The notes under the pieces were generated by a model. The model worked only from the letters and a program-made list of their open reading frames with translations. It was not told the DNA's origin and did no database searches. The translations under genes and the position numbers were made by a program. From JAVKDP01 sp040222185 (GTDB lineage: Bacteria; Bacteroidota; Rhodothermia; Balneolales; Balneolaceae): a stretch of DNA of 52,039 bases. Positions 40,101 through 47,541 of this stretch are shown here, piece after piece. Position 1 is the stretch's first letter. Every line of letters starts with the position of its first letter. Where the stretch lies: contig JAVKDP010000053.1 of the NCBI GenBank assembly GCA_040222185.1, forward strand, positions 1-52,039, given 5' to 3'.

Positions 40101-40302
40101 TGCTGATTAAAACAGGAAAGTCTGTATTCGTTCCCTGTACCTGCCCACCGTTGATCACGATTGGTTTATAAAAATCGTACCCGGCTAATTGCGCCAGACT
40201 CAGATTGGAAGTGAGAAATAGTAATAGGACTAATAACCCACTTCTAAGTATTGATCTATTATTCATTTTTTTCCCCAGTAACACCCTTTTACTCATTTTC
40301 AT
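31198..40302 (-). CDS. Giant mosaic surface adhesin (DUF2341, LamG, FN3, GEVED, DUF11, SdrB, beta-helix)
   Basis: A 3034-residue exported protein. The start at 40302 has a strong Shine-Dalgarno (GGAGG, 7 nt upstream) and overlaps the upstream stop as ATGA. After a signal peptide (to about residue 38) come DUF2341 (40-140) and a LamG-like lectin domain (150-345). A fibronectin III domain (375-470), a SwmB-like domain (480-575) and a GEVED domain starting DFGDAP (790-960) follow. Several DUF11 domains then alternate with two copies of an unrecognised ~210-residue module. After that lie an SdrB-like domain, a right-handed beta-helix (about 2080-2380; repeated N-x-I-x-x-N turns), two more SdrB domains and a final DUF11. 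It ends TVKIDN with no T9SS or LPXTG signal. Calcium-loop-like D-x-N-x-N-G motifs recur. It is likely a long adhesive fibre, but the ligand is unknown. Confidence 0.85.
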   Translation of the reverse strand: MKMSKRVLLGKKMNNRSILRSGLLVLLLFLTSNLSLAQLAGYDFYKPIVINGGQVQGTNTDFPVLISISADADLAAKARTDGFDIAFTSSATSTSTLDFEIESYNSGTGELLAWVKVPTVSTAGTTIYMFYGNSSVTSDQSTNTTWSNSFRSIYHLGNSFDDASPNGKNGINSGSTNSTGQIGDAQFFDGNNSYIALNDLYNGTTFSATTVSAWIRTNDETDQIIASFDRNEYWRFEINGNGGGNGQLGWDLLSSTGQLDFGSTTRVDDNNWNYVTAVFDNGAARIYINGVQDVNTTTGPNFGSGNDRYGFIGVGSEAPGLDGAQGPSNNFNGDIDEFRISDVARSADWIATEYNNQLTPGTFAVPGAEVDLAAPSAPSNVVATALPSGDITIDFDDVDEIGSGVSTYSVKRSTTSGSGYVQIGTVTDNESPSYTYTDNTTSGGVTYFYVVTAIDASTNESSNSAESSATASGSADTTPPVLNSGSVSNGELVLDYDEALDATSVPATGDYTVRINSTPATVNGVTVSGDKVNITFSPNVFPGDNVELDYTQGTNPIQDIAGNDAVNLINENLNNQPAFNSGFGPDPCPISNGLDAAWACFNGTSGGTSMTAEVGGLVIGTVTAVGVNTTFSPNALQSWANGIFLGDQFNGPQINPSGATGDATSFDIDIPSTVPSDGIIISLNRLRPDAGATTYTLEAFDGANQRVNLSSWVFGQGTDGGVCTNGVGLVFTNANETIEFQPVNSTNPSCASSSIPTWFRIGAPGVERIEIRKVSANPDNIFFGMALVADFGDAPATYSTTYSSRSVPPAFHILNNVTPNTVFFGAGVDGDGNGAASSSSNGDDTEITEIEGGDDEDAISVLPNLNTAQSSYSTTLVCTDGGNVGGWVDFDQSGTFDIGEFDSGVCSAGSVTLNWFGLSGLVTGTTNARFRIATNASEVSNPTGAASDGEVEDYQVDIIVPPQPDLQLTKTVDQSTPVEGDTVNFTLKVKNLGPDPATGVEVTDILPAGLTFVSSTPGYTNGTGIWTAGNIAVGDSVSLNIEASVNASTLGQTITNSTSITLLNETDPNLTNNSASSGITVVPESSDIEVLASVDDNTALEGQLLVLTITVTNNGPKNATGLNIIDQIPSGLIYQSSTPSAGSYNNTNGTWSIGNLASGSSETLTINVSVDAGTEGSQITNTADVNTLDQNDPNSANNTSSTIIDVVTPGYPTNCNEVTSLQFIGSTLTSGTAGQVGAVYRFNSVTTGVYAEFEILTVNNAILVNFDQTASGGLTENFQPQIEADDKNLDEGYIDFEVRFYDSATDNPRYLTFSASAVDVDGDPNGAREFAGFQRLTSFTIESSTNLIQGSEGIFTTFESAQPVVVPGIDPNDTGNLAFTTYTNEPAFRLRAGIKDPTANGFVQRLFAFSFDPCNINNFSNPTSTDIVDLSVTKAVNFTTPAVDDTVTYTITAKNEQGNAVANIEIDDDIPTGLTYVPASAVATVGTYNNVTGIWDIGTFSGQQSATLTIKATVNAGQQGNTITNTASYTSFTGTDGNINNNSASVDIIVADPNILSCNEPPLFNFINPNLEQGVPLNVNAIYRFSNVASGIDALVKVVAISNATLDDIDDDASANSPANFSPFFTALSPGGYVDYQITLVQTGTLNPVKRSFALTGLDIDGSNQGGGQTVRDYLGFSQNQSNTVEATPNLNVNTAGTFQLFESSVTTDGNGSFDTDHMAYIFYNYTSVFDIRTGAVTTGGYSDDRLVDIDFTQCRNQDFDTPVTTTRNADIAVTKTADETNPLENETVNFTITATNNGGEEATELDINETIPAGLTLVQATPSQGAYNQLTNLWSVGTLANGASATLTLETTVNSGLSQDSLVNQAYVEGLNQFDPQIANDSSSVTIFISVAISGTVFEDITGDGYAEDTNFGDASGDQQALEDVVVLLFKDGGDGLADGTDDVFIKSDTTDNAGFYSFQIGEDADFWIAVNSKTGDLSDGSTWGEQTYAATGALCEDGTGNTTATTALGHCFGGRRGTISDNITNPFDATDLANAEHVIKRTVSGSGITGIDFGFSFNVVTNVAGADQDVSANRYSQGSLHQFITNANSITGANTMRFIPAEPTTSSGGGGAWWKYDPLVNLPEITDPLTTIDGTAYQLTAPLNTRDDNPGTIGSGGVVGIDNLSLHTETLKEFELDLNSLGTDAFVVNTSGAFVIKELAIFDNVNGIKVESASSGLIENNLFGTRASGVDPSGVSRQETAILFDGGSSTSTLVQENYFAYLQASAISSTNSNADITVFNNEVFQAGLSDNQADGIQGLGSWTIEQNLIHQIGNGSSLALDGGSGIELGAGSGISTGNTIRNNTIRDNVVAGINVFNNVTNTLIEENIIEGNGTNYSSSSPRKGAGVKLTTPNSVTQEGIRITRNSFYDNFGISIDVVTGGNGEADGVSPNDGTVVSSSTSPNTGLDYPVFTLSTLNGNILHVEGYVGTFSSNLPGPFTIELYKAEDDGDNDGIIEVGGSLIRPHGEGRDLIGTITTANDGTFNTDITLSGSPTIAFNDRITAIAISAANNTSEFSSNSRVVPTGVSITGFVYTDENHNMNKDASETGIPGVTMVLYNVAENNCKSVLTDATGKYEFTNVLNGDYDLIEAFGQSVPAPDVCTPTDADPTDHVSTTPNLRSVTVNNLPAFQDFGDFEGAKISGTVFNDNGNLSGTANNGNQDGGEEGFSTQVVGAYTSGNVLIEQTSTAADGSYELYVPASAAPTGTTIKIKETNGIEKISTGGNPGTTSGTYDINTDETTFIIATATMYTDVDFGDVLVSRLLTDGQQNSVPGGTALFQHTFEPNTAGDVVFTTSTVNNPTAPSWPVILYEDLNCNGLIDSGEGVLTPTTTVTVAADQDVCLLLKVTVPLGLNTGSSSTTIVTATFDYVNSSPLIQEVLQRTDLVNVSSESAGLVIIKSVDKAQALPGEVLTYTINYENLSADPITQVEITDVIPSFTTYNSSSCGTLPAGITNCAITAPAVGATGTIIWTFTGTLNPGLSGTVSFTVKIDN
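35011..35640 (-). repeat. Unrecognised ~210-aa module, copy 2, inside the giant adhesin
   Basis: Starts CNEPPLFNF and ends DFTQC. Shared landmarks with copy 1 are CNE at the start, an AIYRFSNV/AVYRFNSV strand, NATLDD/NAILVN, a Y-[IV]-D strand, a D-[VI]-DG turn, GTFQLFES/GIFTTFES and a closing Cys. It is flanked by DUF11 domains on both sides. I do not recognise the fold. Confidence 0.7.
36043..36675 (-). repeat. Unrecognised ~210-aa module, copy 1, inside the giant adhesin
   Basis: Starts CNEVTSLQF and ends SFDPC. It is clearly related to copy 2 by order and spacing of conserved residues (AVYRFNSV, VDVDGDPNG, GIFTTFES), though well diverged. The DUF11-plus-module unit appears duplicated as a block. 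Confidence 0.7.
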
Positions 40303-43300
40303 CTGTTACCTCCATTTTCATCAAGGAAGTCAACATTTAATAAGTTGATCGAATCTGCATTTCTATACTTGATTCGGATCGACTTGCCCTCAGTTTCTAC
40401 ATCGTCGTTTACGAATACTACGCGTTTACCATCTATTCCCCAGTTAACCAGATAGTCTTTCATTGCACTTACTCTGTTACGATCTCTTGAGCTACCATCT
40501 CCTCTTAGCTCCAGGTAAACAAATTCATTGTTTCTCAGGTAAGAACCGATTCTTGAAAGAACAGCCTGAGTTTCATTGCTAATTATCGTTGAACCAACCT
40601 CGAAGTTTGCACGATCAGGAACTACATAAGATTGTGACATATCATGGATAAGTTCATAATCATCACGAGACTTCAGCACATTAAGTAAGCTTTCAATAAG
40701 CTCAGGGATTTCGCTGTTGTTATTGAACTTCAGATCATCACGTTGCTCATACATATCAAGCAATTCAGAGTTTGAGTATGCAAAGGTTACTGTATTAGGA
40801 TTGGTATTAGCCCCTCTTGTAAACCTGAACCTATTGATATCTGCTTCGTGGAAAGTTAGCTCAGCAAGGATAGTTGTTTGGAGTATTTCAAATCTCTCAT
40901 CGTTAGGTAGAGCAATGTTTACTTCTATTTTTGGATACTGGCTCATTGCAATTGCAATACGCTCGATCATGTACCTGTTCAGGAATGTGAGTTGTGCCGA
41001 ACCAGGAGTTAGATTCATGTTAAGAGGAACGGCATTATGCTCTGATTTGAATATATACTCCCAACCGCCAATTTTAGCAGCTCTTTGATTCACCTGTAAA
41101 TCTTCTACTTGGTCGATGAATGAAACTCTATCATTAAGTTCGTTCAGGTCAATCTCCACACGACGTTCCATCGACATCTCGATGATGTTTTTACCCTCCG
41201 CTTCAATTTCTCCAAATCCGTCAATAATCAGTTTTCTATCCTGGACACCCGCAGCAATTAAGTATGCTCTAACCGCTTTCGACCTACGATAAGAAAGAGC
41301 CATATTGTATTCATATGAAGATTTTGTATCCGTGAAACCAGACAGGTCAATTATGTAATTGTCTTCATCCATTAAGAACTTAGCCACCTTATCAAGCATC
41401 TGAGCACTAGAAGGATTGATGTAAGACATATCATTATCGAAGTGAATCTGACGAGGCAGAATAACCTGGTTAGCCAGTGGCTCATATTCGAAATGATCGG
41501 CAGTTAATACTACAGGTTGTAGCTCAACCTCAGGTATATCAATCGGGATAGTTTTAGCAAAAGGAATCTCACACGGTACACATGTCAGGTATAGGCTTTC
41601 GTCGATGAAATTCCTGCTTCTTTCCGGTGCAAGACTCTTGAATACCTGCTCATCAAACTTGTAACTAAACCCTAAATACGCACCCGGCTGAGTATAATTA
41701 TTAGCAGTTAAATCATCATCACTGTAGCCGAAGAAGTTGAACCCTGTAGCTAACCTTAAGTTAGTTGCCATGATATAACCTAACTCAACACCCAATCCGT
41801 AATCTTTTGTAGTGAAGTCACTATTGGCCATTAAACTGGCATTTATACCTGTATCCCATCTGTCATTCAGGTCATAAATTGCTCTACCTGAAATAAGCTC
41901 AAGGAATGAAGAAGAACGGAGTTGATCATCACTTTCTAGAGAGTATTTGGCTGCTACCCTTCCAGAGAAAACCAGGTCTGAGCTAGCTCTGTAGTTTGTA
42001 TGATTTGAAATGATATGAGCTGTTCTAAAGAAGTTCGGAGCAATGTTTTTATCGATCTCGTACTTAAACTCATAACGGAATAAAGCATCAAAATGATTGT
42101 GTTTCGTATCTCTATAAGCTGCACCGATCTGGAAACGCTCCTGTAGTTTTTGGAATCCTGTAGTTCCATCAAGAGTATTTAGTGCAATGATGTTACGACC
42201 AAGGAAAGTCCAGTCGTCATTGATCTTCAATCCATACCCAAAGCTTGTTAAATATGAATCACTATTAGCTCCAAACCTGGCTTCTGCCCTGGCTGTACCT
42301 TTCCAATTTGGATTTGCAGTATAATCGACTGATGAGGAGATAGCTGTTCCATCATTACTTGAAGGACCCTGAACAGTAAATATTCGTTCGAAACCAGCAT
42401 TAAGCCCAAACCCTTCTCTTAATACAAACCTGTTTCTTAATCCGATAGAAGCCTGACCTGTTCTCCCGCTTAGTGCATCATTCATGCGGTATTCACTGAA
42501 TACCTTACCATTCTTCATATAGTTTGCATCAATACCAAATACAGTATTACTTCTTTGGGCATTACTTTGAAGCGTATACCTTCCACCGGCACTTGAAACA
42601 AATTCGTGACGGGCATAAGCTTTAGCCAGATCCCGGATTTTATAGTCGCCCCCAACAGCGATCAGTCTTCTTTCAGAGGCATTCAGATCTTGTTCAAATT
42701 CACAAAAGTAGATGCTCCTTTAATAAACGGAAGCCTGGAAGTTACTTTTGCTCTTATGTTTGTATTGTTAACATTTCCTGAAGTACTACTTGTTTGTTCA
42801 GAATAACGAAGCCCTACCTCAGCACTAATTCCTTTAGCAAATGATTGCTGAACATTAAATACGCTACCAAGTGTCTGATCTCCTGTTGTATCATTTCTGG
42901 AAAGTAAAAACTCACCATTCAGGTTAGTTGATGATGTTAACTTGTACCTGGCTCTTGCTTTCGCTTCAGTTCTTGCCTGACCTAATGAAGCTCCCCTGTT
43001 ATTGAAGTTCTCATCCGATTTACCAACTTCTGCTCTAACATCGTATTTACTTCCTTTGTGAGAAACTTCAACTCTACCGGCAGTACCATTTCCATCTGTA
43101 ACAGTAGTTGTATTTGCAATTTCACCTACAATGCTTGTGGAACTACCTAGTTTATAACTCACATTACCCGTTGCTAATGTGAACTCATTGTCTGGTTTGT
43201 TGTCCTGAACAATACTTGCCCCAACGTTTAGCCCGTCAGTTAATTCAACTTTACCACTTACACCACCAATCAAATAGCGTTCTGAATCATCTTCTACTTC

Positions 43301-46300
43301 ATACGTTGAACGAATGAATACCGGGTTAAATTCAGAATCGACACTGAATATCGGTGCTTTGAATGTCAAGACACCTGAATAAGGATCAATTACATAATCA
43401 GTAAACCTGGTCAGGCGCTGAGTCTCAAGAATTACAGAAGGCTGATCTCTGTCGTAAGTAATCAGTTCAATAATCTCGCTGTTCTCAATGAGATCATTAT
43501 CCGGCAATTCATACCTTGAAATACCCTGCCCCTGGAATTCTTCAATTCTTCTTGCAGATACAGAACTAACTCCAAAAGCCTCAACCTGAACATTTCCTTT
43601 TTCAAGATGAGTCTTTACACCATTTTGTGAACGGCTATAAGCACCAAGTCTAACATCTGAGTTATTGTCTTTAGTAATGAAGTCGCCATAAAGTGCATAG
43701 GTTTTATTTCTATCCAGCCTTATATATAGTCTGCCTGAAGATTGGGCATCGAAACCTTTCACTGAAGACTCACCATATACCGGATAGTATTCTTCTGGCC
43801 TGATATCTCTGAATAATCTTTCTTCTTTATCTTTCTCTGAATCGTATCCAGCGGTTAAAAGTGTTTGACCTGAAACCTTACCTTTAATAAAGAAAGCAAA
43901 ACGCCCATCCGCTGTGAAGCTGTTCATCGTATATGAGAGTTGCTTCAGCTCTTGCTCAAACCCATCGTTTTCAGAAATTGAAGCAATGTTTAATGGGTCT
44001 CTCAGGCGAAGTGAACCTTCTATAATACCAGCTGCAATTAAAGGTCTTAAATCAGGTACGAATTCAACTTTAGTTTCAGCTTCGATAACCCCAACATTAG
44101 CTCTCACTTTTGCTGTTGCTGGCTCAATTGTAGAGATTAGCTCGAATTCAGCTTCCCCATTTTGAATAATTACCTGTGTTCCTGGTTCTCTTTTGTCGAT
44201 ATCTTCAACATCCCAGGTACCTAAAGAAACATCAAGAGTTAGTGGAACCCTGGAATCAATTCTCAATCCATTTTCATCTAATATCTCTACTCTAACCAAA
44301 GCACTCGAAGTACCATCAGCTGAAACATGATTTCTAGGTACTGTTAGCTTAATCTCATCAAAAGAACCTGGTGCATATACTGTTATTTCATTACTTCCTC
44401 TAACGTTTCCAAAAGGATCAACTTCTTCAAGCAATATCACATTTCTACCTGGTTGTACATCCAAACTCACGTACTCCCAAACCTGTAATCTTTTTTCTGA
44501 GGAAGCACTTCTCTGGCCAACCCGATCTTCGCCAATTAACTCTCCATTAATAAAGAGATTAAATGAAGTTCCTAGAGTACCTTTAGCCCATACCGTTAAT
44601 TTATCGTTCTTTAGGATTTCCTGATCTTCTACATTTAAGAACCCAACCCCGTTTTCTGCATCAGAAAGAGCGGTTTCAATAGTATGTTCTGGAACAATTC
44701 TTTCAGGAACATCAGTGATATTTTGGCCTGGTTCAGTAGCTCCAGGAGTTTCAGCTTTTCTGGCTGACTGCTCTATTGCTTTAGCGTTACCAATGGTTCC
44801 ACTAGCCTGTAGTCCGTTTCCATTACCTGAACCAACTGTCTCTTTTAACGAGAAGTTTTGTTTTAGTGAGCTTTCAAGGCTTTTCTTAGAAAGGCCATTT
44901 AAGAAATCAGCTCTTCTTGTAATTTCTTCATCAATTGCTTCAGAACATTCACAAATAGCAAAATCAGCACGGTGTATTTCACCTTTTTTGGCATCAACGA
45001 ATCTACTAGAAGGATCAAAAGCATGACGATTATCAAGAACTTTTAGCTTACTTCCTTCTGGTAAAGAATAGTTATCAATTTTTAGGACATGTTTGTTTGC
45101 CTTAATACCATAGAATGTATATCGACCTTCTGAATCAGTGATAACATAATTACCGTTCTCTAAATACAGACGTACTCCAGGAATACCACGTTCAATACCA
45201 TCCTGAATATTATTCTCGTCACAATCCATGAAGACTTTACCAACAATTAAAGCCTCCTGGTTAAATACTCCACCGCGAACTTCAATCTTTACCTTGGCCT
45301 GGTTACTGGTTTTAACTACAAGCTCATCACTTTCTACAATCGCAATGTTGATTCCATCACTTCTTTCGGAACCTGGTCCTAAGAAAACTCTATATGTTAG
45401 TACTTTTGTTTGTCCTGGATCGATATCACCAATATCAAATCTTAACGCTGGCCCTGTTCCCCCTTCCGGATCAGCAAGTGCTACACCATCAAGTTTAGCT
45501 GATCCAAGCTGGTATTCGAAACCAAAAGGTAATATATCGTCTAACGACATATTCTGAACTGTATTAACCGCCTGGCTCTTTAGGTTAATGGTATAGTTTA
45601 CAAAATCCCCAATATCAGCTACCTGACGATCCACTTTCTTTTCGGCTAAAAGAACGCCAAGTGCCAATGGATCTAAAGGAATATCAAAGTTCATTCCAAA
45701 TGGAGCTTCACTGAATGTAAACTCCATACCAAATGAACCTAAGCTATCAACCAACCTACCTTCAGGTAATAAATTCAGTGGTACTTTTGAGCTAAACTCA
45801 TATCCAGCAGGTGGAATTACATCCATTCTATAAGTACCAGGAAGCAGGAATGGGAATCTGTATTTACCCTGAATATCACTATTCGAGATATTGTCAGTTA
45901 CTTCCTCGCCATTTGCAAAGTAAACTGTTGCAAGTCCACCAGGGTTTCCACCATTGTTTGCTCCGGTCACATCATATATATAGACTTCCGCTCCTTCGAT
46001 TACTGCATTTGTTTCACTGTCAAATACAACACCGAATGGATCAACAGCTACAGTAGCTATAATTTCTACTTGTTGAGGTTCATCATCTACTCTTAATCCA
46101 TTACAAGCTAAAGACGCTATAATAATATCATCTTCTACTGTCTCTAGTATTTTATTACCTAATATTACTTCGTTCTCTATACCATCTCTTGTTGGCACCT
46201 CTTCTTCAATTCGGAATAAACCAGTATTAACACCTGTTTCTATACCAGTGAACATTTCCATATCACCTGTCAATTGTGAGGTAATGGTTATTTCCACCAT

Positions 46301-47479
46301 TTCAATAGCAGAACGGTTTTCATTACATGCTGAAGCATCTGCCTGAATATGAAGTGGTTGCCCGATACTAGAAGTAGAAGTAATATCTCCAAAGTTGTTA
46401 TCCGTGAAGTAATCAATATCTGCATCGATTACTGGTAATTCGGTTACTACTTCGTTAGAAGCAGCAGCAGAAGTAACTGTTCCTTCAGGATCTACATAGG
46501 TTACATCTGCAGTATTGACCAGTAGTCCAGTCGCGTTATCTCCAATTCTTACATTAAAGGTTAACTCAAACTCTTCGCCAACCACGAGTGAGTCTAATGC
46601 CAGGCCAATCATATCTACCATTTCAAGGTCTTCGGGAGCGGTAGTCATAAATTCGAATCGCTCGGCACCAATCGTATGATATAATGGAGTTCCTTTCTCA
46701 ACAGGTTCGAAGTCTACAAAAGAAGTATTAACTGGAATAGAATCCGTTACAATTACTTTTTTAACTTCATTACCATCAATTGATATATCTAAAGGAAGAG
46801 CTGTTAGGTCACCAATATTCTGACCCATAATATTATATCCGAAAGTATCTCCTTGCTTGGTATCTTCGGTTACACCTACTGTGGCTTTCTCAATATTTAC
46901 AACTGCACCAACTAATATTGATATAGTGTCAACATTCTGAATGGAAATACCGAACTCTCTTGAGGTAGCTTCAAATACCATTACTGATTCGAGGAAATCT
47001 CTTTCTTCCAATTCACTAATCTTTCCTATATATGAAACCTGGTACTCCTGGCCAGGCTCCAATACAAAAGAAGTAGTTAAAGTATCTGTATTAGCAACAT
47101 TTTTTAGAAGGCCTTCGCTTGTCCAACTTAAATCCTGAAGATCAAAGTCATCACCTGTAGCGTTGTATCCTTTTATATCTACTGTAGTCGCAACATTTCC
47201 ATCATTTCGAACAAAGTGGGTAAACTCAATCGTGTTTCCTCTGAATTCACTAATTGCATTATTAGGCCAGAAATCAAGGTTAACGTCTGTATCTACTACC
47301 ACATTAACTTCATTCGAAAATAACTGAATCTCACCTACTCCTTCCGGGTTGGTATAGGAAACAGTAGCCTGGTTTGTTATTAACTGGCCTGAAGGAGGGC
47401 CGTTTTGTGCATACACTTCTCCCATTCCTGAAATCATCAGGATCATGTAAGACATGATATATAGGATTAGTTTTTTCAT
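40299..47479 (-). pseudogene. Giant DUF11/SdrB - beta-barrel - OmpA outer-membrane protein, split by one missing base
   Basis: One ~2393-residue gene appears as two frames (47479-42683 and 42518-40299). Reading past the first stop in the other frame from about 42702 continues without stops (EFEQDLNASERRL, YARHEFVSSAGG) into the second frame. Restoring one base, GTG-GAA for GTGAA, gives TFVEFEQD. The second frame alone would lack a signal peptide and begin in mid-barrel. Architecture: signal peptide (1-24), DUF11-like domains, SdrB/Cna-B-like folds (about 500-620 and 760-860, with DCDENNIQDG), and invasin-like Ig (HVSADGTSSALVRVEI). A large outer-membrane beta-barrel follows (from about 1190; EYYPVYGESS, RLYIRLDR, ALYGDF). 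An OmpA-like peptidoglycan-binding domain (FDNDMSYI, GFTDTKSSYEYNMALSYRRSKAV) and a second OmpA-like domain (PDRANFEVGSTII) close the protein. Likely role: outer-membrane anchor or assembly platform for the neighbouring DUF11 proteins. Confidence 0.85.
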
Positions 47480-47493
47480 GTATGCGTTTAAAA

Positions 47494-47521
47494 GGGGAGC
47501 GAGGTAATCAGCCTCCCTCCC
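47494..47521 (-). terminator. GC-rich hairpin between the DUF11 gene and the barrel gene
   Basis: GGGAGCGAGG (47495-47504) pairs with CCTCCCTCCC (47512-47521) with one mismatch and a 7-nt loop, then CTTTT on the minus strand. It lies in the 62-bp gap between two operon genes. The T run is short, so partial termination or 3' end protection of the upstream mRNA, giving unequal expression, is more likely than full termination. Confidence 0.5.
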
Positions 47522-47541
47522 ATGTCTGGGTTAAAAAATTG

